Assembly (NCBI RefSeq): GCF_033708015.1
Contig: NZ_CP137920.1
Span: forward strand, 3,100,001-3,164,000
Reading direction: 5' to 3'
Length of the DNA stretch: 64,000 nucleotides
Source: Proteus vulgaris
GTDB taxonomy: Bacteria > Pseudomonadota > Gammaproteobacteria > Enterobacterales > Enterobacteriaceae
In this document: one piece after another, positions 41,989 through 51,292 of the stretch
How positions within the stretch are numbered: the first letter of the stretch is position 1
How the letters are laid out: each line of letters begins with the position of its first letter
Translations under genes and position numbers: made by a program
Notes under the pieces: model-generated
Seen by the model: only the letters and a program-made list of their open reading frames with translations
Told to the model about the DNA's origin: nothing
The model's database searches: none

Positions 41989-42907
41989 TTTACACGTTCC
42001 TTTTACTCAATGAATTATTAACATTAAAATAATAACGATATCTTATTTCATTTGTAAACTATTAGTAAAGCATTTGTAAACCCATTCATCTATTTTTTTC
42101 TTAAAAACCCACACTATTTAACCTGCTTATACAAAGAGGGTCATTAATTATCACTCTGTTTTTTATAGATTATTTTAACACCCCAAGTAAAATAGAAGCT
42201 TAACAGGTTAGTTATTTATTTTATTTTTCAACAGAAATATAAAATTTTTCACTATTAATGCTCTATAACCTATTTGTTAAAAATGGATTTATGACACATT
42301 CAAACTGCAAATAAACAAGCTAAATCAAACAAATTGATTAACAAATAATCCACATTTTATTACGTCAGTTGATCTTTTCGTCTGCCGATTTATGTATAAT
42401 TTATTGCTCACAAAGGCTCTGTAATAACAACTCAACCTGAAGACACCATTAACACAACGGTTATATCAACTCATACGCAAATAGCCCTGTTTTAATGGAA
42501 AACAGTCAATTTATCCCGCCTTTATTAATAATCTCAATGCAGATATTAATGAATTATTGGCTCGATATTATCTCCTTTAAAAAGAAACTAAAGCGCTAGA
42601 ATTAAAGCCGTATTCATATTAAAGAAGAAAAGAATCACAAATGATATTGTCTATTATTAAGAATGGATGTTAGATTGACATAAGAAAGATTAAGCATTAT
42701 CACGAGATCATAATTATTTTCACAATAAAAGTGATGCATTTCTCTTTCTTATTCTTATTATTCTTATCATTTCTTATGGGTGATATAATATTAGAAATAA
42801 AATTCAAAGATAATAAAAAAAATAAAACACCCTTTATCAAAACCATTATAACCCACTGTTATAATTAAAGAAAAAAGTTAGACTAACCTTTATTACAAAT
42901 AATCCGA
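41989..42907. other. AT-rich gap with possible gene remnant
   Basis: About 920 bp. The part next to 41989 must hold the deaminase promoter. Around 42440-42620 the composition is more coding-like, with overlapping short frames in different phases (one reads YPAFINNLNADINELLARYYLL), which suggests a decayed gene. The remainder shows nothing I can name. Confidence 0.4.
42495..42599 (+). pseudogene. Possible gene remnant (short frame of 34 codons)
   Basis: From ATG 42495 a frame reads MENSQFIPPLLIISMQILMNYW and ends in basic KKKLKR. An overlapping frame gives FINNLNADINELLARYYLL, which looks more protein-like. A frameshifted remnant would explain both. No ribosome binding site and no recognised family. 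Confidence 0.2.
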
Positions 42908-43330
42908 TTAATATAAATTATAATTTTCAGAATAACTAACATATAAACAATTTTCATATTTGTATATTTGCAAATATTGCTGACTATGTCTTATTTTGGG
43001 TTGACCATAATAAACAGGAATATCGAGTTTATCTGTATACTCTCTTAATTGTTTATAGGCTTTATTCCAATCATTAATAGAACAAAACGTCACACCTCCT
43101 TCTCTAAAACCACGGTCAATAATTCCATCACCTGAAAAAAAATAATTACTTGATATTCTAGGTACTGATTTAATAATAGATGAGGTATTTAATAAATATG
43201 AAAATAGATTATATCTTTTATAACAATAATCTCTTTCTTTCGTTTTCTGAAAATCAACAACAACCAGCAATATTAAAACAGACAATAAACTAAAAAAAGA
43301 CAGTGCAATTCTAACTCTATTTTTCATCAT
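42908..43330 (-). CDS. Uncharacterised protein with N-terminal membrane anchor
   Basis: A 140-residue protein with one hydrophobic segment at about residues 9-26 (IALSFFSLLSVLILLVVV) and a polar, Tyr-rich remainder (RDYCYKRYNLFSYLL, YGQPKIRHSQQYLQIYKYE) containing four cysteines (residues about 35, 82 and 126 region). It could be exported, since the anchor is followed by polar sequence. The ribosome binding site is weak, and the first two codons are both ATG. It is isolated, leftward, in an AT-rich orphan region and matches no family I know. The long uninterrupted frame in AT-rich DNA makes it probably real. Confidence 0.6.
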   Translation of the reverse strand: MMKNRVRIALSFFSLLSVLILLVVVDFQKTKERDYCYKRYNLFSYLLNTSSIIKSVPRISSNYFFSGDGIIDRGFREGGVTFCSINDWNKAYKQLREYTDKLDIPVYYGQPKIRHSQQYLQIYKYENCLYVSYSENYNLY

Positions 43331-43682
43331 ATTTTATCTTATTAGTAATAATTAGGTATTAGTTTACGTCAAACACCTCAATAATCTCCATTAGTTTGAT
43401 TAAAAATATAGCGTACGTTATGCAATAAAATCTTTTACTACGCTATATAAAGCCAAATAACCTTACATCAGGCTTAATTAACACTTTTATTACATCATCA
43501 AAAAACTAAAAAACTGTTAAATAGTAATACAATTTATCCAATTATTTGATTTAAGTAAAACTGCTTAAAACTGTTAATAAACAATAATTGATAATTTTTA
43601 CCTATTAATATATTGATTTCGATCGTTTTTATCGATCTATTTGTTTTTTTACGTTATCATTTAAAAAATAGGAGATATTGAT
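43331..43682. other. AT-rich divergent intergenic region
   Basis: This 352-bp gap between two divergent genes should carry promoters for both. The palindromic stretch ATCGTTTTTATCGAT near 43621-43636 lies about 50 bp before the MrpJ-like gene and could be an operator, but this is weak. Confidence 0.35.
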
Positions 43683-43991
43683 ATGAGCGAAATTAATACC
43701 CTTGTTGGTCAACGGATAAAACAGAAAAGAAAACAACTAAAATTAACGGGCATTGAAATGGGACGGCGTCTTGGTATCAGTCAGCAACATTATTCACGTT
43801 TAGAAAATGGACATATAAAAATAACAGTAGACCAGCTTATTATCATCTCTTTAATACTTGGTATATCACCACAAAGTTTATTACTTACCCCTGAAGTAAT
43901 GTCACCAATGCTAAATGCTTGGACAGAGAAAACATTATACTCAAGTGATATCATTGTATTAAGAAATAAAAAAAGACGTCATCAAAAATAA
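43683..43991 (+). CDS. XRE-family regulator, MrpJ-like
   Basis: A 102-residue helix-turn-helix protein: LVGQRIKQKRKQLKLTGIEMGRRLG, then ISQQHYSRLENG, which has the S-Q-Q-x-[YF]-S-R core I associate with MrpJ paralogues, and GHIKITVDQLIIISLILGISPQSLL. AGGAG lies 7-8 bases before the ATG. The C-terminus ends in a basic run (RNKKRRHQK). It is a clear paralogue of the leftward protein at 39548-39841; the two lie about 3.8 kb apart and bracket the deaminase. MrpJ-type proteins in Proteus control motility, fimbriae and T6SS; which targets this one has is unknown. Confidence 0.87.
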   Translation: MSEINTLVGQRIKQKRKQLKLTGIEMGRRLGISQQHYSRLENGHIKITVDQLIIISLILGISPQSLLLTPEVMSPMLNAWTEKTLYSSDIIVLRNKKRRHQK

Positions 43992-44498
43992 GAAAATATA
44001 AAAATTTATTATTTTAATTTTAACATTGTATTATAAATAAAAAATAATCGTAATAGATTGAAAATATTAAATTTACTTTTGTTTAATACAATATCTAAAA
44101 TTATAGCCACAAGAATAACGTTCTTTTTTTATACTAATAATCCCATTGATATAAGAATATAATATTATAAAATCAATCGATTGATTGGTTGTTTAGTTTA
44201 CAACATGAATACCATAGCATATTAAAAATATGTTTCTATTAAGTTAGGATTTTTTATTCATTAACACCTACACAAAAAACAGTACAACAATAATATATTT
44301 CATTAATTAACATTCAATACATAATAGTAAAATAGTTCTATAATATTTACTTTAAATATTTAATAAAATAAACCGCCATTGATTTTTCAATCCAAGCTTA
44401 AAAGTTCAACTCCTTGCGAATCTCTTTACCACCAGCTTAAAGCAAATAGTCAGTTCATAGATAGGGTTAAATTAGTTAATTCACTGAATTTTAGGCAT
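43992..44498. other. AT-rich region downstream of tRNA-Arg
   Basis: About 500 bp with no credible ORF. The part at 44390-44500 is less AT-biased and lies directly after the 3' end of the tRNA gene, where integrase remnants are often found, but I could not reconstruct an integrase reading frame. Confidence 0.35.
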
Positions 44499-44521
44499 AA
44501 AAAAAGACATCGGTTGATGTC
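44499..44521 (-). terminator. Terminator of the tRNA-Arg transcript
   Basis: On the minus strand GACATC pairs with GATGTC around a short loop and is followed by seven T residues. It starts 14 bp beyond the tRNA CCA end. Confidence 0.85.
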
Positions 44522-44535
44522 CATTGACTTCGAAA

Positions 44536-44612
44536 TGGTACGCCCTACAGGATTCGAACCTGTGACCTACGGCTTAGAAGGCCGTTGCTCTATCCAACTG
44601 AGCTAAGGGCGC
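44536..44612 (-). tRNA. argU: tRNA-Arg (anticodon UCU)
   Basis: The minus strand folds as a 77-nt tRNA: acceptor arm GCGCCCT with AGGGCGT (a G-U pair at the end), D-loop AGCTCAGTTGGATAGAGC, anticodon stem ACGGC/GCCGT with loop CTTCTAA (anticodon TCT), and T-arm with GGTTCGAATCC. The discriminator A and the CCA end are encoded. The sequence is close to E. coli argU, which decodes AGA. The folD gene lies nearby in E. coli as well. This tRNA is a frequent integration site for mobile islands. A hairpin terminator follows it. Confidence 0.97.
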
Positions 44613-44801
44613 CTAGAAAAACTTAGACGTCAGCAAGAGTGCTGATAACGGGTGTGAATTATACGTTCAACATTCTGAGAGTCAACGCTTTTTCAACGAT
44701 ATCAAACTATATGGTCAAAATATGGCAAGTATTCGACTGACAGATTGCTCTTGATCTGACAAAATAGGCAAATACCGTAATTGAATAATTTGGATGTATA
44801 G

Positions 44802-45674
44802 ATGTCAGCAAGAATTATAGATGGGAAATCGATTGCGCAGACCATCAGAAGTGAAGTGGCAGATAAAGTAAAACAGCGTATTAATGCAGGAAAACGAGCA
44901 CCTGGTTTAGCTGTTATTTTAGTGGGTGATAACCCAGCATCACAGATTTATGTTGGAAGTAAACGCCGCGCTTGTGAAGAAGTTGGCTTTATTTCTCGAT
45001 CTTATGATTTACCAGATACTACCAGTGAAGCAGATTTATTAAATCTGATCGACCAGCTTAACGCAGACAACACCATTGATGGTATTCTCGTTCAACTCCC
45101 TTTACCCGCCGGAATTGATAACGTTAAAGTTTTAGAACGTATTCATCCTGATAAAGATGTTGATGGCTTTCACCCTTACAATATTGGTCGCCTATGCCAA
45201 CGAGCACCTAAATTACGACCTTGCACACCTCGTGGTATTGTCACACTCCTAGAGCGCTGTAATATTCCTATGAATGGATTAAATGCCGTTATTATTGGCG
45301 CATCCAATATTGTTGGTCGCCCAATGAGCCTAGAGCTATTACTTGCGGGTTGTACAACAACAGTTACTCACCGTTTTACTAAAGATCTACGTTTTCATGT
45401 TGAGCACGCAGATTTAGTCGTTGTGGCAGTAGGTAAGCCTAACTTTATTCCCGGTGAATGGATTAAACCGGGTGCAATCGTGATTGATGTCGGTATAAAC
45501 CGTCTTGAAAGTGGTAAAGTTGTTGGGGATGTTGATTTTGAAGCAGCATCACAACGTGCGGGGTGGATTTCTCCCGTCCCTGGTGGTGTAGGTCCAATGA
45601 CAGTCGCCACACTGATCCAAAATACTTTGCAAGCATGCGAAGAATATCACGACCCCGAAACAGGAAATAATTAA
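44802..45674 (+). CDS. folD: Bifunctional methylenetetrahydrofolate dehydrogenase/cyclohydrolase
   Basis: Interconverts 5,10-methylene- and 10-formyl-tetrahydrofolate with NADP, feeding purine and formyl-Met synthesis. The 290-residue protein has the catalytic region [23 protein letters not shown] with the conserved Y-x3-K arrangement, [20 protein letters not shown], and the NADP-binding [20 protein letters not shown], ending [19 protein letters not shown]. It starts about 190 bp from the divergent tRNA gene. The small ybcJ gene follows after 3 bp. Confidence 0.97.
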   Translation: MSARIIDGKSIAQTIRSEVADKVKQRINAGKRAPGLAVILVGDNPASQIYVGSKRRACEEVGFISRSYDLPDTTSEADLLNLIDQLNADNTIDGILVQLPLPAGIDNVKVLERIHPDKDVDGFHPYNIGRLCQRAPKLRPCTPRGIVTLLERCNIPMNGLNAVIIGASNIVGRPMSLELLLAGCTTTVTHRFTKDLRFHVEHADLVVVAVGKPNFIPGEWIKPGAIVIDVGINRLESGKVVGDVDFEAASQRAGWISPVPGGVGPMTVATLIQNTLQACEEYHDPETGNN

Positions 45675-45677
45675 TCG

Positions 45678-45890
45678 ATGGAAATATTTCAATTAGATGG
45701 ACACGACTATGTCGAGCTTTGTGATTTATTAAAACTTCAAGGTTGGACTGAAAGCGGAGCAGCAGCTAAAAGTGTCATTGCTGAAGGTTTAGTGAGTGTT
45801 GACGGTAAAGTTGAAACCCGAAAACGCTGTAAAATTGTTGCTGGAAAAGTTGTCACCTTCGGTGAGTTTTCTGTCAGCGTCAGCAAATAA
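45678..45890 (+). CDS. ybcJ: S4-domain RNA-binding protein YbcJ
   Basis: A 70-residue stand-alone S4-like domain: DGHDYVELCDLLKLQGWTESGAAAKSVIAEGLVSVDGKVETRKRCKI is the S4 core, in which the helix-turn and basic RKRCK loop contact RNA. E. coli YbcJ has the same size and also lies near folD. It starts 3 bp after folD, so both share a transcript that ends in the terminator at 45912. Its RNA target is not known to me. Confidence 0.93.
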   Translation: MEIFQLDGHDYVELCDLLKLQGWTESGAAAKSVIAEGLVSVDGKVETRKRCKIVAGKVVTFGEFSVSVSK

Positions 45891-45911
45891 TCAGCAAATT
45901 AATTGATATTG

Positions 45912-45951
45912 AAAAAGCGTCGCTACCTCAGCCGCGCTTTTTTCTTTTTTT
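45912..45951 (+). terminator. Terminator after folD-ybcJ
   Basis: The stem AAAAAGCG (45912-45919) pairs with CGCTTTTT (45935-45942), followed by a further run of T residues to 45951. It lies 22 bp after the ybcJ stop. Confidence 0.88.
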
Positions 45952-46284
45952 AATCCTTTTTACCTTCAATACGCTTTTTTCTCTCTTTTTTTGTTATTTT
46001 AATTACATTTAAAAAATATAATGATATAACCATTTGAATTTAAACAAAATAATAGAATTTAATTTAATATATTTAAATAGAGAACATCATTTTAATGATT
46101 ATCTATGCTTATAATTTCCTGTTGCAGTTCAGCAATTTGCACATTTTATAAAAAATAGATAAAAAGAAGTTATATAAGTTATTATTTTATATATAGATAA
46201 CACTTTTTAACCATTACTGTAAAACTTCAGCAACAACCCTTTTTATTGATACTTTTATTCATTTATTCATGTTTAAATGCATTC
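45952..46284. other. AT-rich intergenic region upstream of fruK control sites
   Basis: About 330 bp of A/T-rich sequence with no ORF. The regulatory sites of fruK begin just after it. Nothing else is recognised. Confidence 0.4.
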
Positions 46285-46306
46285 AAATGTGATTTGGATC
46301 TAATTT
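46285..46306 (+). promoter_or_regulatory. CRP-like site upstream of fruK
   Basis: AAATGTGATTTGGATC followed by TAATTT has a perfect left half-site (AAATGTGA) and a degenerate right half. It lies 58 bp upstream of the Cra site and resembles the CRP-like site at 612. Confidence 0.5.
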
Positions 46307-46363
46307 ATTTCTACTTTTATTAGGCAAAAGAATATTGTTTGTACTAAATTACAGGTTATAATT

Positions 46364-46377
46364 TGAAACGATTCAGC
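46364..46377. promoter_or_regulatory. Cra (FruR) operator
   Basis: TGAAACGATTCAGC, in reverse GCTGAATCGTTTCA, fits the Cra consensus (GCTGAAWCGNTTCA) at every position I remember. Cra represses fru genes until fructose-1-phosphate is bound. The site is about 85 bp before the leader ORF and 165 bp before fruK. Confidence 0.85.
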
Positions 46378-46449
46378 CTCGTGTTACTATTTTAGTTGTC
46401 ATTTTGTGATCTTTCAGTCTTTTTCACCCTTTATCTAACAGGAGATTTT

Positions 46450-46539
46450 ATGCTCGGCTTACCCACTCAAGGTATCTTTGTTTTTGCTAAATCACAGCAA
46501 AAATTGATGCCTGTTCTTTTATTTAAGGTAAGGAACTAG
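46450..46539 (+). CDS. Candidate 29-residue leader peptide of fruK
   Basis: The frame MLGLPTQGIFVFAKSQQKLM then PVLLFKVRN has an excellent ribosome binding site (AGGAGA, four to five bases before the ATG). Its TAG stop lies one base before the fruK ATG. The fruK ribosome binding site (AAGG, TAAGGA) is inside its last codons, so translation of the two is likely coupled. It has no similarity I recognise to FruB. It may be a regulatory leader peptide or the product of decay of an upstream gene. Confidence 0.55.
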   Translation: MLGLPTQGIFVFAKSQQKLMPVLLFKVRN

Positions 46540-46540
46540 C

Positions 46541-47482
46541 ATGAAACGCAGAGTAGCAACCATCACACTTAATCCAGCATATGATCTTGTTGGTTTAAGT
46601 CATCCAATTGAACTTGGTGAAGTTAATCGTGTTAAAACGGCGGGCTTTCATGCTGCGGGTAAAGGTATCAATGTCGCTAAAGTTTTAAAAAGCCTTGGTG
46701 TTGACGTCACTGTTGGGGGTTTTTTAGGCAAAGAAAACCAAGATGGATTCCAAAAAGAGTTTAGTGACTCCGGTATCGCTAACCGTTTTCAAATGGTTGA
46801 AGGACGTACTCGCATTAATGTCAAACTCACAGAACCCAATGGCAAAGTGACCGACTTCAATTTCTCTGGTTTTGAAATCACAAAACAAGACTGGACTCGC
46901 TTTGTTAACGACACACTAAGCTGGGCGGGTCAATTTGATATGATTTGTGTTAGTGGTAGTGTTCCTCCTAGTGTCGATCTCAATGATTTCACGGCATGGA
47001 TGACACGATTACGTAGCGAATGTATGTGTTTAATCTTTGACAGTAGCCGAGAAGCTTTTGTCGCGGGATTAAAAGCCTCACCTTGGCTTGTTAAACCAAA
47101 TCATCATGAATTAGAGATTTGGGCAGGTAGACCCTTACCAGAGCTTTCTGATGTTGTGCAAGCAGCACAAGCATTACGTCAACAAGGTATTGCTCATGTT
47201 GTCATTTCATTAGGCGAACAAGGGGCAATGTGGGTTAATGCATCGGGTACATGGATGGCGAAGCCCCCTAAATGTGATGTCGTAAGTACCGTCGGAGCTG
47301 GAGATTCAATGGTTGGTGGCTTAATTTATGGTTTAATGATGCGACAAACCAGTGAACATACCTTACGTCTTGCTACTGCCGTTTCTGCACTTGCTGTGAG
47401 CCAAACCAATGTGGGTATTCACGATCGCGAACAATTAGCGAAAATGATGACAGAAGTAGAATTAACGCCTCTAAAATTATAA
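46541..47482 (+). CDS. fruK: 1-phosphofructokinase
   Basis: Phosphorylates fructose-1-phosphate to fructose-1,6-bisphosphate. The 313-residue PfkB-family protein begins RRVATITLNPAYDLVG and contains HAAGKGINVAKVLKSLG, TRINVKLTEPNGKVTDFNFSGFE and the ATP-site/catalytic signature STVGAGDSMVGG; these match E. coli FruK rather than PfkB. In other enterobacteria fruK lies between fruB and fruA, the fructose PTS genes. Here neither is adjacent: upstream is a short leader ORF and a Cra site, downstream an unrelated membrane protein. The Cra operator confirms that it still belongs to the fructose regulon. Confidence 0.95.
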   Translation: MKRRVATITLNPAYDLVGLSHPIELGEVNRVKTAGFHAAGKGINVAKVLKSLGVDVTVGGFLGKENQDGFQKEFSDSGIANRFQMVEGRTRINVKLTEPNGKVTDFNFSGFEITKQDWTRFVNDTLSWAGQFDMICVSGSVPPSVDLNDFTAWMTRLRSECMCLIFDSSREAFVAGLKASPWLVKPNHHELEIWAGRPLPELSDVVQAAQALRQQGIAHVVISLGEQGAMWVNASGTWMAKPPKCDVVSTVGAGDSMVGGLIYGLMMRQTSEHTLRLATAVSALAVSQTNVGIHDREQLAKMMTEVELTPLKL

Positions 47483-47719
47483 GTAATAAATCTCAGTGGT
47501 AAATTGAATAATATTAAGTAGAATTACCACTTCTTCCATTAAATATATTAATGCTATGCCATAAATAATCTAAAATAGAATCTCTTAATTTGATTGGTAT
47601 TTTTTTATTATTAAATCCATTTTTATTTTTTCTGTTTATTCGATAAACTTCACTTTAATAAAATTTAATAAAGATATTCTAAAGCTAATAAAAACTTATT
47701 TCTGTTTTTAGGAGAGGTT

Positions 47720-48163
47720 ATGGAAAGGCCCATAGTACTTTTATGGATCCAAGTTATTTCAGTATTATTTTTGGGTGCAAGTTTATTTATATTAGTAGCA
47801 GGAACACCGATTTATTTATTAGCAATGGCAATGGGTGGAGGACAAACCATACTAATAGGATTGTTCATTATGCTGTGCTTAATTATAACGATGCTAATGC
47901 AAGTTATTGCATGGATAAAATTAGCTAAAAATAGTAGAAATGCTTACTCTTTTTTTAAAATTTCATGGCTATGTTTATCTATATCACTCTTTTTTATACT
48001 TAGCATTTCAATGTCATTAACGAATATGTCCGAAATAGGCTTTATTATTTTTACTATTATCGTTGTCTTAACACATCGACTCTTTTTCTCTGAAAATGTG
48101 ATTGCTTATTTTGAAGATAAACAAAAAGATAGTAAAAGAGAAACGAATATTATTAGTCAATAA
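47720..48163 (+). CDS. Uncharacterised four-span inner-membrane protein
   Basis: A 147-residue, very hydrophobic protein. Membrane segments lie at about residues 6-30, 34-64 (two close parts around GGGQTILIGLFIMLCLIITMLMQVIAW), 75-98 and 103-122, with a charged C-terminal tail (EDKQKDSKRETN). AGGAG lies six to seven bases before the ATG. It resembles no family I can name. It ends in the bidirectional terminator shared with cysS. Confidence 0.65.
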   Translation: MERPIVLLWIQVISVLFLGASLFILVAGTPIYLLAMAMGGGQTILIGLFIMLCLIITMLMQVIAWIKLAKNSRNAYSFFKISWLCLSISLFFILSISMSLTNMSEIGFIIFTIIVVLTHRLFFSENVIAYFEDKQKDSKRETNIISQ

Positions 48164-48180
48164 ATTAATCACCTGACAAA

Positions 48181-48211
48181 AAAATATCGGATATTAAATA
48201 CCCGATATTTT
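48181..48211. terminator. Bidirectional terminator between convergent genes
   Basis: AAAATATCGG (48181-48190) pairs with CCGATATTTT (48202-48211), flanked by an A run on the left and a T run on the right. It can end both the rightward membrane-protein transcript and the leftward cysS transcript. Confidence 0.8.
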
Positions 48212-48252
48212 TTTATTAAACTCGTATTAAGCGTTATTACTCAATTATTGTA

Positions 48253-49644
48253 TTAATTATTACGGCGCCAAACCGTTCCTTGAGGACCATCTTCTAAAAC
48301 AATCCCCATCGCTGTTAACGCATCGCGAGCAACATCAGCCGCAGCCCAATCTTTATTTTTACGCGCATCGTTACGCTGTTGAATTAATGATTCAATTTTT
48401 TCAACTTCACCCGCATCATCTGCTTTTGCACCACCTTGTAAGAAGTGTTCCGGCGCTTGTTCTAATAAACCTAATACTTTAGCCAATTTACGTAATACTG
48501 CTGCCAAACCATTTGCGGTATCCATATCAACAGCTTTTAGACGGTTTACTTCTCGTGCTAAATCAAATAAGACAGAATAGGCTTCTGGTGTATTGAAATC
48601 ATCATTCATTGCTTCAATAAATTGTGCTTCGAATGCTTCACCGCCAACAGGCTGTGCACTGGCATCTGTTCCACGCAATGCGGTGTATAGACGTTCTAAT
48701 GCAGTACGAGCCTGTTTTAAGTTTTCTTCTGTGTAGTTTAATTGGCTACGATAATGCCCTGATAATAAGAAGTAACGCACTGTTTCAGCATCGTAATAAG
48801 CTAATACGTCGCGAATAGTAAAAAAGTTATTAAGTGATTTAGACATTTTCTCTTTGTCTACCATCACCATACCAGAATGCATCCAGTAATTAACGTAAGG
48901 ACCATCATGAGCACATGTTGATTGCGCTATTTCATTTTCATGATGAGGGAACATTAAGTCTGAACCTCCACCATGAATATCAAAATGATGTCCTAATTCT
49001 TTACCATTCATCGCAGAACATTCGATATGCCAACCAGGGCGACCGTCTCCCCATGGAGATCTCCAGCTTGGCTCACCCGGTTTAGACATTTTCCATAAGA
49101 CGAAATCCATTGGATTGCGTTTTACGTTAGCGACTTCAACTCGAGCACCAGCTTGTAGTTGCTCTAAATCTTGGCGGGAAAGTAAGCCATAATCAGGATC
49201 GGTATCAATCGCAAACATCACATCGCCATTATCGGCAACATAAGCATGCCCACGCTTAATTAGCGCTTCTGTTAATTCAATAATTTCAGCAATATGGTGT
49301 GTTGCACGAGGCTCTGAATCAGGACGAGCAATATTTAATGCATCAAAATCTTTATGCATTTCAGCTAACATACGAGTGGTTAATTGCTCACATGTTTCAT
49401 TATTTTCAATCGCACGTTTGATAATTTTATCATCCACATCCGTTACGTTACGAACATAGTGAACATCGTACCCTAAGTAGCGCAAATAACGGGTTATGGC
49501 ATCAAAAGCCACAAATGTACGTCCATGACCAATATGGCATAAGTCATAAATAGTGATGCCACACACGTACATACCTATTTTTCCTGCATGGATAGGTTTA
49601 AATTCTTCTTTTTGGCGAGTGAGAGTATTAAAAATCTTTAGCAT
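48253..49644 (-). CDS. cysS: Cysteinyl-tRNA synthetase
   Basis: Charges tRNA-Cys. The 463-residue class I synthetase has [23 protein letters not shown] with the HIGH motif, zinc-binding residues around GWHIECSAM and [15 protein letters not shown], and the KMSKS loop in [12 protein letters not shown]. The C-terminal helical domain includes [20 protein letters not shown]. It is full length. It is divergent from ppiB across a 375-bp gap and convergent with the membrane-protein gene at 47720. Confidence 0.98.
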   Translation of the reverse strand: MLKIFNTLTRQKEEFKPIHAGKIGMYVCGITIYDLCHIGHGRTFVAFDAITRYLRYLGYDVHYVRNVTDVDDKIIKRAIENNETCEQLTTRMLAEMHKDFDALNIARPDSEPRATHHIAEIIELTEALIKRGHAYVADNGDVMFAIDTDPDYGLLSRQDLEQLQAGARVEVANVKRNPMDFVLWKMSKPGEPSWRSPWGDGRPGWHIECSAMNGKELGHHFDIHGGGSDLMFPHHENEIAQSTCAHDGPYVNYWMHSGMVMVDKEKMSKSLNNFFTIRDVLAYYDAETVRYFLLSGHYRSQLNYTEENLKQARTALERLYTALRGTDASAQPVGGEAFEAQFIEAMNDDFNTPEAYSVLFDLAREVNRLKAVDMDTANGLAAVLRKLAKVLGLLEQAPEHFLQGGAKADDAGEVEKIESLIQQRNDARKNKDWAAADVARDALTAMGIVLEDGPQGTVWRRNN

Positions 49645-50019
49645 CAGTGGACGTTCCCGTTTTCAACTGTACGTGTTTATTACGTTTTTATATAAAAGAA
49701 AATAACAACTACTATAACATGATATTAATTAGGATATTGGATCTTGAAAGCAAAGCAAACTCAAGATTAAGGTTTATATCTTACTCTGCTCAGCGCTTAT
49801 TTTCACTGTTCAATCGCTGATAGTGAACAATCAAACTTCTGTTATTTGTTCAAATTTTGGCGAAAAATGTGTTTTTTCTTGTTTTAGTCTTTTAAAGAGG
49901 AAGAAAAGTGGCGCGAGAAAAAGATGCGTACTGACTAAATTAGGCAACTGTGATATAAAAACGAGACTGTTGTTTATGCCCAAATCTGGGTAAAGCTAAA
50001 ATTATATTAGGATCTGAAT
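49645..50019. other. Divergent promoter region of cysS and ppiB
   Basis: A 375-bp non-coding gap. It must contain the promoters of both genes; the last 12 bases before ppiB include AGGATCTGAAT as ribosome binding site. I do not see an ORF, a clear operator or an RNA gene in it. Confidence 0.4.
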
Positions 50020-50514
50020 ATGGTTACTTTTCATACCAATTACGGCGATATCGTGATTAATACATTTGCAGACAAAGCACCTGCAACCGTAGAAAATTTT
50101 TTAGACTATTGTAAAGAAGGATTCTACGATAACACTATTTTCCACCGCGTCATCAATGGTTTTATGATCCAAGGTGGTGGTTTTGAACCAGGTATGAACC
50201 AAAAAGCGACCAAAGCACCTGTAAGAAACGAAGCAAACAATGGCCTAGCAAACAACCGTGGTACATTAGCAATGGCTCGTACGAACGATCCACATTCAGC
50301 TACTGCTCAGTTCTTTATCAACGTTGCAGACAACGATTTCTTAAACTTCCGTGCTGAAAATACAAATGGTTGGGGATACTGTGTGTTTGCTGAAGTTGTT
50401 GAAGGTATGGACGTTGTTGATAAAATTAAAGCAGTTTCCACAGGTCGTAGCGGTTTCCACCAAGATGTTCCTCGCGAAGATATCGTCATTAAAAGTGTAA
50501 CGGTTAGCGAATAA
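50020..50514 (+). CDS. ppiB: Cytoplasmic peptidyl-prolyl cis-trans isomerase B (cyclophilin)
   Basis: Catalyses proline isomerisation in the cytoplasm. The 164-residue cyclophilin without signal peptide has the active-site stretches [15 protein letters not shown] (catalytic Arg), [29 protein letters not shown] and [24 protein letters not shown] precedes the ATG. lpxH follows after 12 bp in the same direction, an arrangement also found in E. coli. Confidence 0.97.
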   Translation: MVTFHTNYGDIVINTFADKAPATVENFLDYCKEGFYDNTIFHRVINGFMIQGGGFEPGMNQKATKAPVRNEANNGLANNRGTLAMARTNDPHSATAQFFINVADNDFLNFRAENTNGWGYCVFAEVVEGMDVVDKIKAVSTGRSGFHQDVPREDIVIKSVTVSE

Positions 50515-50526
50515 GCCTCACTTTTT

Positions 50527-51249
50527 ATGTATACGCTTTTTATTGCAGACCTGCATTTAAGTGAACATGAACCGGCAATTACTGCCGGTTTTCTTCGCTT
50601 TCTAAAAGAACAAGCCATTCATGCAAAAGCACTTTATATCTTAGGTGATTTTTTTGATTTTTGGATCGGAGACGATGATCCTAATCCTTTACATCAACAA
50701 ATTGCTCAAGCACTGATGACGCTAAAAAATGCAGGAGTGCCTTGCTATTTTATTCATGGAAATCGTGATTTTTTAATTGGCTCTCGCTTTGCGAAAGAGA
50801 GTGGTATCACCTTACTTCCTCAAGAAAAAGTGCTCGAAATTGAGAACTATCGTATCTTAATTTTGCATGGTGATACACTTTGTACGGACGATAAAGCATA
50901 TCAACGTTACCGTAAAAAAGTACATAATAAATGTATTCAGCGCTTATTCTTGCTACTGCCTCTATTTATTCGACTGCGTATCGCTGACAAAATGCGTTCA
51001 CGCAGCCAGCACGAAAATCAATACAAATCAGATGCCATTATGGATGTTAACCCGCAGGCTGTAATTGATACTTTTAAACATTTCAATACAGAATGGATGA
51101 TCCACGGTCATACTCATCGCCCAGCAATTCATACTGTCAACATTGATAATAAACTACATTATCGCGGTGTATTAGGTGCTTGGCATACAGAAGGTTCTAT
51201 GTTTAAAGTGACGGCTGAAAAAATAGAACTTATTCATTTCCCCTTTTAA
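50527..51249 (+). CDS. lpxH: UDP-2,3-diacylglucosamine diphosphatase
   Basis: Hydrolyses UDP-2,3-diacylglucosamine to lipid X in lipid A synthesis, at the inner face of the inner membrane. The 240-residue metallophosphoesterase shows the metal ligands in [10 protein letters not shown] (Asp8, His10), [25 protein letters not shown] and [12 protein letters not shown]. Length matches E. coli LpxH. It lies 12 bp after ppiB and before the purEK unit. Confidence 0.97.
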   Translation: MYTLFIADLHLSEHEPAITAGFLRFLKEQAIHAKALYILGDFFDFWIGDDDPNPLHQQIAQALMTLKNAGVPCYFIHGNRDFLIGSRFAKESGITLLPQEKVLEIENYRILILHGDTLCTDDKAYQRYRKKVHNKCIQRLFLLLPLFIRLRIADKMRSRSQHENQYKSDAIMDVNPQAVIDTFKHFNTEWMIHGHTHRPAIHTVNIDNKLHYRGVLGAWHTEGSMFKVTAEKIELIHFPF

Positions 51250-51292
51250 GTTATTTTGCTTATTGTCTCCATAAAAAGGCTATTTTTTCTCT

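Noticed and set aside
44379..44606. A 75-codon plus-strand frame containing RPTGFEPVTYGLEGR
   Set aside because: It runs through the complement of the tRNA-Arg gene; this string is the well-known false translation of a tRNA.
47483..47560. Weak hairpin AGTGGTAAATT / AATTACCACT after fruK as terminator
   Set aside because: The stem is imperfect, the loop is long and there is no T tract; too weak to report.
50307..50618. A 103-codon minus-strand frame across ppiB and lpxH
   Set aside because: Antisense to two well-supported housekeeping genes.
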